From Caldilineaceae bacterium (GTDB lineage Bacteria; Chloroflexota; Anaerolineae; Caldilineales; Caldilineaceae): 35,236 nucleotides of DNA. A program made the position numbers and the translations under genes. The notes below the pieces were generated by a model. The model ran no database searches. It saw nothing but the letters and a program-made list of their open reading frames with translations, and was not told where the DNA came from. The stretch covers positions 1-35,236 of the forward strand of contig JAGRCP010000017.1 in assembly GCA_020433455.1 (NCBI GenBank), written 5' to 3'. Shown in pieces: positions 24,700 to 34,547 of the stretch (position 1 is its first letter; every line of letters begins with the position of its first letter).

Positions 24700-26355
24700 A
24701 TGGCGCTTCACGAACTGGCCGGCCAACCCGCTCCCCATGAACTGCTGGAAAATATTCCGCGTCTGGTCGCGAGTTATTATGCGGTGACGCCCGACCCGTC
24801 CGATCCCAACCAGCGGGTTGCCTTCGGCACCTCCGGTCATCGGGGTACGTCCACCGACGGCAGCTTCAACGAGGCCCATATCCTGGCCACTGCCCAGGCC
24901 ATCTGCGACTATCGGCAAAGCCAGGGCTATACCGGCCCCCTTTTCATGGGCATGGACACCCACGCCCTCTCTGAAGCGGCGCATATCAGCGCGATTGAGG
25001 TCTTTGCCGCCAATGGCGTTGAGCTCAGGGTGGCCCAAGGGATGGAATACACGCCCACGCCCGTTATCTCCCGCGCGATTCTGGTCTACAACCGGGACCA
25101 TGCCGGCCCGCGGGGAGACGGTGTGGTCATCACGCCGTCCCACAATCCGCCCAGCGACGGCGGCTTCAAGTACAACCCGCCCAGCGGCGGCCCGGCCGAT
25201 ACCGGCATTACCGCGCTGATTCAGGCCCGGGCCAACGAGCTGCTGGCGACTGACCTGGCGGACGTCAAGCGCATGCCCTTCAAGCAGGCGCTCCAGGCGG
25301 ATACAACGCAGGCAATCGATTTTATGACGCCCTACATCGATGATCTGGGCGGCGTCATCGATATGGAGGCCATTGCCGACGCGGGACTGCATATCGGCGC
25401 AGACCCCATGGGCGGCGCGGGCGTTCATTATTGGGCGCCGATTGCTGAGCGCTACGGCCTCAATCTGGATGTCGTCAACCCTGCGGTCGATCCCACCTTC
25501 TCCTTCATGACCGTGGATAAGGACGGCAAAATCCGCATGGATTGCTCATCGCCCTATGCCATGGCCAGCCTCATCAGCCTGAAGGATCGCTTTGATATCG
25601 CCTTTGGCAACGACCCTGACTTTGATCGCCATGGGATCGTCGCGCCCAGTGCGGGCCTCATGAATCCCAATCACTATCTGGCCGTGGCCGTCAACTATCT
25701 GTTTCAAAATCGGGCCGGCTGGCCTGCTGACGCGGGCGTGGGCAAGACCCTGGTTTCCAGCTCCATGATCGATCGGGTGGCCGCGGGCATTGGCCGCCGG
25801 CTGGTGGAAGTGCCCGTGGGCTTTAAGTGGTTCGTGGACGGTCTGCTTTCGGGCGCGTATGGGTTCGGCGGTGAGGAGAGCGCCGGCGCGTCCTTCCTGC
25901 GCCGGGACGGTACGGTCTGGACGACGGACAAGGACGGCATCATTCTCGCACTGCTGGCCGCCGAGATCACCGCGCGCACCGGGCGGGATCCGGGCGAGCA
26001 TTATGCCGATCTGGTCAGCCGATATGGCGATCCTGTCTATCGGCGGCGGGACGCGCCGGCCAATCGACAGCAAAAGGCCGTCCTGGCCCAACTTTCGCCC
26101 GATATGGTGGCGGCCAGGGAACTGGCCGGCGAGCCCATCCTGGCCAAGCTGACCAGGGCGCCGGGCAACGACGCGCCCATCGGCGGCCTCAAGGTCGTCA
26201 CCGAGAACGGCTGGTTTGCCGCGCGGCCGTCAGGCACCGAGGATATTTACAAGATTTACGCTGAGAGTTTCCGGGGTGAGGAGCACCTGGAGCGGATTCA
26301 GGAGGAGGCCCAGGCGATTGTGCAGGCGGCCTTTGCCGCCGCCAACGTCGGATGA
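24700..26355 (+). CDS. pgm: phosphoglucomutase (alpha-D-glucose-specific)
   Basis: The 551-residue product has every hallmark of the alpha-D-phosphohexomutase family. The phosphoserine loop is TPSHNPP with Ser147. The magnesium loop is DPDFDRHG (Asp305, Asp307, Asp309). The sugar-binding loop is GEESAG (391-396) and the phosphate-binding loop is RPSGTED (509-515). [19 protein letters not shown] near the start is specific to the E. coli Pgm-type, whose length (546) is nearly the same. It interconverts glucose 1-phosphate and glucose 6-phosphate in the cytoplasm, linking glycolysis with glycogen and nucleotide-sugar synthesis. AGGAGA lies about 6 bases before the ATG. It converges with the CAP-domain gene, leaving only 11 bp between stops. 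Confidence 0.96.
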   Translation: MALHELAGQPAPHELLENIPRLVASYYAVTPDPSDPNQRVAFGTSGHRGTSTDGSFNEAHILATAQAICDYRQSQGYTGPLFMGMDTHALSEAAHISAIEVFAANGVELRVAQGMEYTPTPVISRAILVYNRDHAGPRGDGVVITPSHNPPSDGGFKYNPPSGGPADTGITALIQARANELLATDLADVKRMPFKQALQADTTQAIDFMTPYIDDLGGVIDMEAIADAGLHIGADPMGGAGVHYWAPIAERYGLNLDVVNPAVDPTFSFMTVDKDGKIRMDCSSPYAMASLISLKDRFDIAFGNDPDFDRHGIVAPSAGLMNPNHYLAVAVNYLFQNRAGWPADAGVGKTLVSSSMIDRVAAGIGRRLVEVPVGFKWFVDGLLSGAYGFGGEESAGASFLRRDGTVWTTDKDGIILALLAAEITARTGRDPGEHYADLVSRYGDPVYRRRDAPANRQQKAVLAQLSPDMVAARELAGEPILAKLTRAPGNDAPIGGLKVVTENGWFAARPSGTEDIYKIYAESFRGEEHLERIQEEAQAIVQAAFAAANVG

Positions 26356-26366
26356 GAAAATACGCA

Positions 26367-27527
26367 TTACGGCAGTTTCAGCTCCTGCCCGATGCTGATA
26401 ATTGAATTTTCGCTCAGGCCGTTGGCGCGCAGCAGATCGCCCCATCCGATGCCGTAACGCTGGGCGATGCTGATGACCGTCTCTCCCGGCGCCACGGTGT
26501 GAACTTGAGGCGCAATCGGGGCTGCGGTGGCTGCCTGCTCGCCCAATACGGCTTGCGCCGGGCTGGGAATGCGCACCACGCTGCCCAATTCCAGCACCGA
26601 ATGTTCTCCCAGGCCGTTGATCGCGGCAACGTCGCGCCAGTCCTGCTTGTAGCGCATGGCAATGTCCGAAAGGGTATCGCCGGGCTGAATGACGTATTCG
26701 ATGTAGCTTGTTGGCAACTGAACGCTTCCCTCCGGACCGCCGATGCCGGGTAACAGGTCATCGGGATGGGGGACGCGGATGCTCTGGCCGATGTTGAGCA
26801 GGGAAAATTCGCTCAGGCCGTTGATCAGGGCGATGTGCTCCCAGTTTACGCCGTAGCGTTGGGCAATGCCCGAGAGGGTGTCGCCCGGGCGCACCGTATA
26901 GTCCATGCCGCCGGCCGGCACGCGTATGGTTGTTTCCATGCCGGCCGCCGGTGCGCCGGCTGTAACCGCCGCGGCCGATGCGGCCATCATCTCGCCGCCG
27001 CTGCTGCCGTTCGTGCCAAAGACCGCCACAAAGAGCCACATGCCGTTGCGGGGATCCTTTTGCGCGCCGACGCCGATATGGGTCCATTTGGCGTTGAGGA
27101 GATTGTTGCGGTGAATGGTGCTGTTCATCCACCAGCCGATCGCACTGGGCGCGTTGCCCACCGCCACCCAGTTTTCGCTGACATTGGCGCTGCCATAGCC
27201 GACCCGGGCCGTCCGCGAGTAGACGGAACTGCCGTCGGTTCCGTAATGGCTGTAGTTGCCGTTGGCGGCCATATCGGCTACGTGGGCTTGGGCTGCTGTA
27301 GCCAGGAGAGGGTGAAAAGCCAAGGGCGCAATGCCATATTGCGCGCGCATACTGTTGATATCGTTCAAAACTGTCTGCGCCTGAGACGCAGGATCACCTA
27401 AGTTGGTTGCTTCCTGCGCCTGTACGGGGGTAAAGAGACTTAGAAAGCTGGCGACTGTCAGACCGCAAATCAAGGCGAACATGCCTGCCCGACGTGCGAT
27501 GTGTCGCCATCGCATTGAATGGAACAT
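26367..27527 (-). CDS. secreted CAP-domain protein with three LysM repeats
   Basis: The 386-residue protein has a signal peptide (MFALICGLTVASFLSLF, cleavage near VQAQ). A CAP/SCP domain (about 50-165) shows SHYGTDG, NVSENWV and HRNNLLN carrying the usual His/Glu/His cluster. Three C-terminal LysM domains follow (about 208-252, 276-320 and 341-386): YTVRPGDTLSGIAQRYGVNW, YVIQPGDTLSDIAMRYKQDW and HTVAPGETVISIAQRYGIGW. LysM binds peptidoglycan or chitin-like glycans, so this is probably an exported wall-associated protein; bacterial CAP domains have no single known activity. I start at the ATG at 27527. ATG 27515 is possible, and the longer frame to 27563 would need TTG. No clear ribosome-binding site is visible. 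Confidence 0.88.
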   Translation of the reverse strand: MFHSMRWRHIARRAGMFALICGLTVASFLSLFTPVQAQEATNLGDPASQAQTVLNDINSMRAQYGIAPLAFHPLLATAAQAHVADMAANGNYSHYGTDGSSVYSRTARVGYGSANVSENWVAVGNAPSAIGWWMNSTIHRNNLLNAKWTHIGVGAQKDPRNGMWLFVAVFGTNGSSGGEMMAASAAAVTAGAPAAGMETTIRVPAGGMDYTVRPGDTLSGIAQRYGVNWEHIALINGLSEFSLLNIGQSIRVPHPDDLLPGIGGPEGSVQLPTSYIEYVIQPGDTLSDIAMRYKQDWRDVAAINGLGEHSVLELGSVVRIPSPAQAVLGEQAATAAPIAPQVHTVAPGETVISIAQRYGIGWGDLLRANGLSENSIISIGQELKLP

Positions 27528-27612
27528 AGCGGTGAATGCTAACAGAGAGCCAAGCGATTGCAAAATCGGGCGTAGGGCTTTGGTCCGGCTTTAGTCCCGG
27601 ATTCGTGCCGTT

Positions 27613-27641
27613 TTGACGCTGATTTTTCCCGGTGCTATACT
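27613..27641 (+). promoter_or_regulatory. near-consensus sigma-70 promoter with long leader
   Basis: TTGACG (27613-27618) and TATACT (27636-27641) are separated by exactly 17 bp, each matching five of six consensus bases. Transcription would start near 27648, giving a leader of about 160 nt before the GTG at 27810. The leader holds two short hairpins that share bases (see findings). GGAGG just before the start completes a convincing expression unit. Confidence 0.7.
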
Positions 27642-27809
27642 CGCGTCGTCTAATCGTAGGCTAGACGCCGGGCATTCACCATCCGGCGACAGCTGCGTTT
27701 TGCTTCCATTCTTCGTTTTCGCCTCCCGCCTTGTCGTTCTCGCTGCACTGCTCCCGCAGCGGCGACGTTTGCGCTTGGCTCCCCCTTAAATTACTGCCCG
27801 GAGGATTTT

Positions 27810-29261
27810 GTGACGTCTGGCGTCCGTTGGCGGATTGGCTTATTGGCTGTTCTAGTTGTCATTATAAGCATCATCGCATTGCGTACGATCACTACTCGAC
27901 GCCAGGCCGGCAACCCGGTCGAGTCCTTGCAGCGTCTCTCCTCGTCCGTCCAGTTTGCTGATGATGAGCCTGCCGCAGCTGAAACGCGATCGACAATCGA
28001 AACGGACTTGCGCCCTCCGCCGGAAGGCGCTTCTTCTACCCGCGATGATGAAGTCGAAGCGCCGTCGCCCTGCGCTGCCGCGTCAGGCCCTGGCGACCCC
28101 ATTATTATCGGCGCGATTTTGCCCCTCTCCAGCCCAGGCGCGTACGATGCCGGCTTCACTATGCAGTTCGCCCTCAACAGCGCCGCCAAGATCGCCAACC
28201 GGGATAACGGCGTCCACGGTCGTCCTGTCCGCATCATCACGTATGATTCGGCGGGCATTCCCCGCAGCGGAGCGCTGCATGCCGAGCGCCTCATTACCCA
28301 GGATTGCGCCGTGATGCTGGTGGGGCTTTACCATGACAACGTGGCCGCGGCCGTGCTGGAAGTGGCCGCGGCCTACAACACGCCCGTCATCATTGCCGGC
28401 GCCCAGGATGAGCGTCTGACGGCCGGCCAATCGCCCGTCGCGTTTCGGATTGCGCCCACCCAAGCGTTGCGTAATCGCAATCTGCTGGCTTTCTTAACCG
28501 ACTATTTCTCTGTTGAACGGGCCCGGGTCTGGCGCGACGGCGCGGCTACGGTTATCATTGTGACCGAAAATCAGGATTTGTCCGGTGACGCCCGGGAGGA
28601 GGTCACCGCCGGCCTGGAGGCAGCCGGCATTACGGCCAAAACGCTGACGGCCGCCCTGCCCATCTCTGATCTCTCGCCCGTCATTACTCGGATTGTGGCC
28701 GAATCCATGCCGCCCGACGCGATCATCATCGATTTGCCCGCCGCGGACGCAGTCCAACTGCAGGCGCTTCTGCTGGATTTGGGGATCGGACCGCCCAGCG
28801 GTACGCTCGTCATTTTGGACGGCGCGGATCAGGTTCGCCAGATGGCCTCGATCCAAGCGGCGGATTCCCATGCGGTTGCTAGTTGGGACGGACCATGGCC
28901 GACGACTGCAAGCGATGCAGCTCGTCCCTTGGTGATGGATTTTAAGGAATATTTTAACCGCTGGCCCGAGCCCATCGCGTTCCATGCCTATGACAGTCTG
29001 CTGCTGGCTGTGGATGCCTTGTGCCGCGCCTATGCCGAGCAGGAGGAAGTCAGCAGTGAAGCACTCATCGCCGCGTTGGAGGCGACGGACGTGGATCTGG
29101 CCGAGGGCCATTATCGCTTTGCCTACGGTTCGGCTCATCCGCCGGGCGCGGACGGCGCTCCCCTGACTGACTGGCATCAATGGCTGGAGCCGCCGCTCCT
29201 CTTCCTGCAGCGCGACGAGAGCGCGCCCGCCACGGATCCACTCCGGGTGATCTGGCCGTAA
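27810..29261 (+). CDS. membrane-tethered periplasmic-binding-protein-like receptor (type 1 / Leu-Ile-Val-binding fold)
   Basis: The 483-residue product starts at GTG, with GGAGG five to six bases upstream. A single N-terminal hydrophobic segment (about 9-24, [16 protein letters not shown]) lacks a lipobox cysteine and looks like a signal anchor. A low-complexity linker (about 30-92) leads to a type-1 periplasmic-binding fold. The fold begins [20 protein letters not shown], with [39 protein letters not shown] and [13 protein letters not shown] matching the branched-chain-amino-acid (LivJ-like) family. No permease or ATPase genes are nearby, so it may act as an orphan receptor or solute binder rather than with an adjacent transporter. 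Ligand unknown. The SufE-like gene follows 74 bp after. Confidence 0.82.
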   Translation: MTSGVRWRIGLLAVLVVIISIIALRTITTRRQAGNPVESLQRLSSSVQFADDEPAAAETRSTIETDLRPPPEGASSTRDDEVEAPSPCAAASGPGDPIIIGAILPLSSPGAYDAGFTMQFALNSAAKIANRDNGVHGRPVRIITYDSAGIPRSGALHAERLITQDCAVMLVGLYHDNVAAAVLEVAAAYNTPVIIAGAQDERLTAGQSPVAFRIAPTQALRNRNLLAFLTDYFSVERARVWRDGAATVIIVTENQDLSGDAREEVTAGLEAAGITAKTLTAALPISDLSPVITRIVAESMPPDAIIIDLPAADAVQLQALLLDLGIGPPSGTLVILDGADQVRQMASIQAADSHAVASWDGPWPTTASDAARPLVMDFKEYFNRWPEPIAFHAYDSLLLAVDALCRAYAEQEEVSSEALIAALEATDVDLAEGHYRFAYGSAHPPGADGAPLTDWHQWLEPPLLFLQRDESAPATDPLRVIWP

Positions 29262-29335
29262 CAAGACCCGTCACGGGTCACGCAGCAACCCACATGAATT
29301 CTGCAAGCGCCATATTTATCAAGGATGTTATCAAA

Positions 29336-29791
29336 ATGACTGACCGTGAATTGGAAGCCAAACTCGCCGCCTGCCGCCCGGCCCTGCGCGAGGTAATCGA
29401 AGAATTTCGCCTGGCCGACCCGCGCGAACGCCTGGAGTATCTGGTTGACTTTTCGCTGGAGTTGCCCGATCTCCCGCCCCGGCTGGCGGGCAGGATGGAC
29501 GAAATGGAGCAGGTCCATGAATGCCAGTCGCCCGTCTTTCTGCATACGGAGATGGAAGACGGGCGGGTGCGCTTCTATTTCGGCATCCCGGCCGAGGCGC
29601 CCACCGTACGCGGTTATGCCGGGGCCTTGCTGGAAGGGCTGGACGGCGCTACGCCCGAGGAAGTACTGACTACGCCCGACACCGTTTATGCGCTCATGGG
29701 GCTGAACGAGGCCCTCACGCCCCAGCGCACCCGAGGTCTCCATGCCCTCATGGGCTACATGAAGCGCCAGGTGATTGCGCTGCAAGCCTAA
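29336..29791 (+). CDS. sufE: SufE-family sulfur acceptor protein
   Basis: The 151-residue protein matches SufE/Csd[21 protein letters not shown] carries the persulfide-accepting cysteine (Cys63) in the family's G/E-C-Q-S context. [23 protein letters not shown] and [19 protein letters not shown] match the later conserved blocks. SufE accepts sulfane sulfur from a cysteine desulfurase (SufS) and passes it to Fe-S cluster assembly. No suf genes lie beside it, so this is a stand-alone copy. I start at the ATG at 29336 with AAGGA 10 bases upstream; an ATG at 29294 would add 14 residues. It converges with the PLP-enzyme gene across a perfect palindrome. Confidence 0.88.
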   Translation: MTDRELEAKLAACRPALREVIEEFRLADPRERLEYLVDFSLELPDLPPRLAGRMDEMEQVHECQSPVFLHTEMEDGRVRFYFGIPAEAPTVRGYAGALLEGLDGATPEEVLTTPDTVYALMGLNEALTPQRTRGLHALMGYMKRQVIALQA

Positions 29792-29795
29792 AGGC

Positions 29796-29848
29796 AATGA
29801 GTAATGCGTACTGCGTAATGACCAATTACGCAGTACGCATTACTCATT
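29796..29848. repeat. perfect 24-bp inverted repeat between convergent genes
   Basis: The left arm (29796-29819) and right arm (29825-29848) are exact reverse complements over 24 bp with a 5-nt loop (GACCA). The arms iterate TAATGCGTA/TGCGTAAT. It fills almost all of the 59-bp gap between two stop codons. As RNA it is a very stable hairpin on either strand and could end or protect both transcripts. There is no long T-run, though the sequence after it (ATTTA) is AT-rich. Confidence 0.85.
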
Positions 29849-29850
29849 AT

Positions 29851-31227
<1,377 letters not shown>

Positions 31228-31268
31228 TGGGTTTTCCTTTGTGGAGAAGGGTGATGATTGATAGGAGA

Positions 31269-32558
31269 TTAGCTTACCGCGGCGCGCACGGCATCCAGCG
31301 TCGGCTCTATGACCGTAACGCCGCCGGTGGCCTGAATAACGGCATTGACGTCCTTGAGGCCGCTGCCGGTGTTGATGACCACGATGGTTTCGTCGGGGGC
31401 GACCAGCTCGCTTTTGACGGCCTGTTGTAAGCCAGCGTACGCAGCGGCGCCTGCCGGCTCAGCAAAGACTGCGCCCAGACGCGCCAGGGGCAGAATGGCC
31501 TCCAGAATCGCATCATCCTCCACCGCGATGAAGGCCCCGTCGCTCCGGCGTACGGCATTGAGCGCCTTGACGGGGTCCCGCGGCGCGTTGACGCTGATGC
31601 TGTCCGCCCGGGTGGTCGCCTCCACCGGCCGGGGAATTTTCCGGCCCTCTCGCCACGCATGGTAGAGCGCAGCGCTGCGGACGGACTGGACGCCGTAGAT
31701 GCGGGGCATGCGCTGGATCCAGCCCAGGCTCAGCAGGTCCCGAAAGCCCTTGTGCACGCCGCCGATGATGCAGCCGTCGCCGACGGAGACGAAGAGCGCG
31801 TCCGGCGCGACGAAGCCGGACGCGGCGGGTTGGTCAAGCGCGGCCAGCTGCTCGGCGATTTCAAATGCGACCGTCTTTTTGCCCTCGGTCATGTAGGGGT
31901 TGTAGCCTGTGTTGCGATTGTACCAGCCGAATTCTGCGCAGGCCGCCACGCAGAGATCAAATGCCTGGTCGTAGGAGCCGTCGATGGCCAGCACCGTGCT
32001 GCCGTAGGCCAGGAGTTGCGCAATTTTGGCCTGGGGCGCACTTTTTGGCACAAAGATAACGTTGGCTTGGCCGGCGGCGGCTGACTGGGCGGCCAACGCG
32101 GCCGCGGCGTTGCCCGTGCTGGCCGTTGCCACGATCTCCCTGCCTTGTTCCTGGGCCTGGGCCACCGCAATCGCCGACGCCCGATCCTTGAAGGACGCGC
32201 TGGGGTTGCGGCCGTCGTCCTTCAGAAAGAGGCGGGACAGGCCCAATGGACGGCCCAGACGCGGCGCGTGGGTCAGGGGCGTATTGCCTACCGCCAGGGG
32301 CGGAAGGCTGCGCCGGTCGCCGATGGGCAATAACGCCCAGTAGCGACCGATGGAACGGTCGGGATCGGCGTGGATCGCTGCAGGCGGCATGGCCGCGGCC
32401 ACGCGCGCGTAATCATATTCTGCATCCAGCGTGCCCAGGTCGCTGCCCGTGTTGGCATGATGGGGACAGACGTAGGGCGCGTCATGGAGATCGTATAGCG
32501 TTCCGCAGCGCAGACAGCGGAGCCCGGTTATAAAGGGCGAAGGAAGCGTAGGAGACAT
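31269..32558 (-). CDS. thrC: threonine synthase-like PLP enzyme
   Basis: The 429-residue product has an N-terminal zinc-ribbon-like pair (Cys15-x2-Cys18, then Cys31-Pro-His-His) seen in archaeal-type threonine synthases. NPSASFKDRAS holds the PLP lysine (Lys124), VATASTGNAAAALAAQSAAAG is the substrate loop, and a GDGCIIGGVHKGF glycine loop follows. It should convert O-phosphohomoserine to threonine in the cytoplasm. I start at the ATG at 32558, with GAGG just upstream; the frame could begin at 32735 but that would overlap the divergent promoter region. Threonine synthase-like proteins can have other roles (for example phospholyase), so identity is probable rather than certain. The second PLP enzyme follows in the same direction. 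Confidence 0.85.
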   Translation of the reverse strand: MSPTLPSPFITGLRCLRCGTLYDLHDAPYVCPHHANTGSDLGTLDAEYDYARVAAAMPPAAIHADPDRSIGRYWALLPIGDRRSLPPLAVGNTPLTHAPRLGRPLGLSRLFLKDDGRNPSASFKDRASAIAVAQAQEQGREIVATASTGNAAAALAAQSAAAGQANVIFVPKSAPQAKIAQLLAYGSTVLAIDGSYDQAFDLCVAACAEFGWYNRNTGYNPYMTEGKKTVAFEIAEQLAALDQPAASGFVAPDALFVSVGDGCIIGGVHKGFRDLLSLGWIQRMPRIYGVQSVRSAALYHAWREGRKIPRPVEATTRADSISVNAPRDPVKALNAVRRSDGAFIAVEDDAILEAILPLARLGAVFAEPAGAAAYAGLQQAVKSELVAPDETIVVINTGSGLKDVNAVIQATGGVTVIEPTLDAVRAAVS

Positions 32559-32736
32559 GCAGCCTCGGAAATGGTGGCGGTTGGTGAGAATGCAGACCAT
32601 GTTACCCTGATCGTTCATCTTTAACCAATTGGCGGATTTTGTTATATGATGGACTTTTCCTGCTCTTTGCGCGATAATGCGCCAATGACGCAGCGATACT
32701 TTGCCGTGAGTAGAATGGTTTGCCAAAGGCTTCATA

Positions 32737-33996
32737 ATGCTTGAATCCCAGGAGTTCCCCAGCTATATCGAGAGCGTGGCTGATATTCTCAGCAGCGCGC
32801 CCGCGCCCATGACCTTCAGCAGCATCATGAGCGCCGTGGAGAAGTCTCAGATGCTCCACCGCGACACGCGCTCGTCCGTCTACCGGGCCATCAGCAAACT
32901 CTATCAGGCGGTGGAGGTCGAGCCGGGCCGTTACGGCTGGCTAACCACTCTTTTGCAGGGCGTCCACGTGCGTCATCCCCTTACCGCCGACGAGGTGCGC
33001 CGGGGCTATCTCATGCTGGATGAGCTGGAGCACGCGGTTTTTTGTCCCGAATTTTTCCAATCCCAACAGCAGGAGCATCAGACGCTGACGATTGAGCTGC
33101 TGGGCGGGCCCGCCATTCAGGCGCGCACCCACGTGGAGCGCCGAACCTGGTCCCTTTATCTGGGCAAAACCTTTGTCCAGTGGCTGGATTCCCAGGGCGG
33201 CCAGGAACGGGATGACGCGATTATTTCCGTACTGGATGCGGAGGAAGGGCGATACAGCCTGCGTCTTCAGCCCCGCGAGGCCAAGATTCGCCAGGCTGTG
33301 CGCGATCGCAACATTCAGATTGCCCTGGCCGCGGAGGATATTGCGACTGCCGATCAACGCGTGCGCCCATATCTCCCCGCCTGGGATCTGGTGGCCCGGC
33401 TTGTTGCCTCCGGTCATCTCTATGACCTCACGCCGCCCGACGATCTCCATTATGTGATGGATCAGTACAGCATGCTCCACTATGTAGAGGGAGAGGGCTA
33501 CACGTTGAGCGCCCCCAAGTCTGCGCTCAGCGGCGACGGTCGTATTTCCCGTGGGGAGCGGAGATCCGACACGGAGGATTTTTACAGCGAAGAGCCGTTT
33601 GATGTCGGGAGCGCGCCGTGGGAGGATGATCTGCTGGATCTCGACGATGTCTCGCTGCCTGGCTTTCGGGAAGCCATGGATCCGGTAGAGTTTCTGGGGG
33701 ATTTGGATGACCAATTCGGCGAAAGCTGCGGCGCCTACGAACTCTATCTCAGCCAGTATGAAGAAGCCGATCATCCCGCCCCGCCTTTGGGCCATGCCGA
33801 ATTTCATATGCTGGAAGCCGAACTGGAGTATTTGATCGCGCTGGAAGTCGAGTTTAACGGTCTGCTGCCCGAGCAGGAAGCGCGCAAAGAAGAGCTGGCT
33901 AGCCGGCTCTTCATCGATCCCGATGCCTGGCCCAACGATGATTTTGACATCCCCGATTATCCCGACTACGAAGACCCGCCCTATTGGGGAAATTAG
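32737..33996 (+). CDS. HARE-HTH-like winged-helix protein with acidic C-terminal tail
   Basis: The 419-residue protein starts with a winged-helix-like domain (about 8-72): ESVADILSSAPAPMTFSSIM, then SSVYRAISKLYQAVEVEPGRYGW. This resembles the HARE-HTH domain of RNA polymerase delta (RpoE) and chromatin proteins. The middle (about 75-265) is an unrecognised alpha/beta region with a basic patch (QPREAKIRQAVRDRNIQ). From about 285 the tail is very rich in Asp and Glu (WEDDLLDLDDVSLPG; DFDIPDYPDYEDPPYWGN). RNA polymerase delta also joins HARE-HTH to an acidic tail but is much shorter. A role in transcription or nucleic-acid binding is inference. AAAGG lies 7 bases before the ATG. The Cys-rich gene follows 30 bp later. 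Confidence 0.6.
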   Translation: MLESQEFPSYIESVADILSSAPAPMTFSSIMSAVEKSQMLHRDTRSSVYRAISKLYQAVEVEPGRYGWLTTLLQGVHVRHPLTADEVRRGYLMLDELEHAVFCPEFFQSQQQEHQTLTIELLGGPAIQARTHVERRTWSLYLGKTFVQWLDSQGGQERDDAIISVLDAEEGRYSLRLQPREAKIRQAVRDRNIQIALAAEDIATADQRVRPYLPAWDLVARLVASGHLYDLTPPDDLHYVMDQYSMLHYVEGEGYTLSAPKSALSGDGRISRGERRSDTEDFYSEEPFDVGSAPWEDDLLDLDDVSLPGFREAMDPVEFLGDLDDQFGESCGAYELYLSQYEEADHPAPPLGHAEFHMLEAELEYLIALEVEFNGLLPEQEARKEELASRLFIDPDAWPNDDFDIPDYPDYEDPPYWGN

Positions 33997-34026
33997 AATA
34001 AGCGGTTTATATCTGGACGTCATGCT

Positions 34027-34335
34027 ATGAGTCAGAAGCCGGTTAATTGCCGCTATTTTTACGGAGATTATTTCCGCGGCAAAAATGTGGAGGAGTGTCG
34101 GCTTCTCGCCCGTAATCCCGAAAATAAACGCCCCTGGCGTCGCAAGCTCTGCGACACCTGCCCCGTCCCCGAATTGATTATCACCAGCGATTGCCGCCAT
34201 TTGGAGTTGGAGGCTGAGGTGACCCGCAAGTTCCTGCGCGATCAGGTCGAGGTCACTTTTGCTGTCTGTACCAAACATATGCTTGAGCTGGATGATCCTC
34301 GCACCTGTCCCCAGTGCGCCGCCCCGCCCAATTGA
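34027..34335 (+). CDS. small cysteine-rich protein, possible zinc-binding, function unknown
   Basis: The 102-residue protein has nine cysteines and several histidines, including NCRYFYGDYFRGKNVEEC near the start, LCDTCPVPE in the middle, and SDCRHLE, FAVCTKHML and RTCPQCAAPPN at the end. The C-x2-C pairs (CDTC and CPQC) suggest a zinc ribbon. I do not recognise a named family. It follows the acidic HARE-HTH-like gene by 30 bp and shares its strand, so the two are probably cotranscribed. The TGA stop overlaps the -35 box of the thiamine promoter. The ribosome-binding site is weak. Confidence 0.7.
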   Translation: MSQKPVNCRYFYGDYFRGKNVEECRLLARNPENKRPWRRKLCDTCPVPELIITSDCRHLELEAEVTRKFLRDQVEVTFAVCTKHMLELDDPRTCPQCAAPPN

Positions 34336-34361
34336 CCCATCCCCATCATCTACGCTATAAT
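34332..34361 (+). promoter_or_regulatory. sigma-70 promoter of the thiamine riboswitch transcript
   Basis: TTGACC (34332-34337) and the perfect -10 box TATAAT (34356-34361) are separated by 18 bp. Transcription would start near 34368, just before the riboswitch. The -35 box overlaps the stop codon of the preceding gene. Confidence 0.75.
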
Positions 34362-34372
34362 CGCCTGTGTAA

Positions 34373-34466
34373 CTCAACGGGGAGCTTGGGAACGGCCAGG
34401 CTGAGAGGGAGATGCTTTCATCTCTGACCCGCACACCTGATCTGGGTAATGCCAGCGTAGGGACCG
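34373..34466 (+). promoter_or_regulatory. TPP (THI-box) riboswitch
   Basis: The sequence contains the TPP aptamer signatures: GGCTGAGAGGGAGATGC for the pyrimidine-sensing helix side, then CACCTGATCTGGGTAATGCC and AGCGTAGGGA for the pyrophosphate-sensing side. The opening GGGGAGC pairs with the closing region as P1. It lies between a consensus promoter and a thiamine-binding-protein gene, with an intrinsic terminator downstream. Thiamine pyrophosphate should promote termination and shut off the transporter. Confidence 0.95.
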
Positions 34467-34502
34467 AAATCTTGCGGCACGATCTGTGCGCCCCATTTCG
34501 CT

Positions 34503-34536
34503 GGCTTTACCGATTCGGTAGAGCCGTTTTCATTTC
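34503..34536 (+). terminator. riboswitch-controlled intrinsic terminator
   Basis: GGCTTTACCG (34503-34512) pairs with CGGTAGAGCC (34516-34525) around a 3-nt loop, 9 of 10 pairs canonical plus one G-U. The stem is followed by GTTTTCATTT. It lies between the aptamer and the thiB ribosome-binding site (GGAGG, from about 34538), as expected for a transcription-attenuating expression platform. Confidence 0.75.
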
Positions 34537-34547
34537 TGGAGGCAAAC

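Noticed and set aside
26361-26370. TACGCATTAC, shared with the arms of the 29796-29848 palindrome
   Set aside because: Ten bases in the last codons of the CAP gene and the gap before it are too few to claim a related element.
29265-29279. GACCCGT/ACGGGTC inverted repeat after the receptor gene
   Set aside because: It has a one-base centre and no T-run, so it is neither a good terminator nor clearly an operator.
32941-34434. 497-codon minus-strand frame opposite the HARE-HTH-like gene
   Set aside because: It runs across two plus-strand genes, the thiamine promoter and the riboswitch, and has no recognisable domain.
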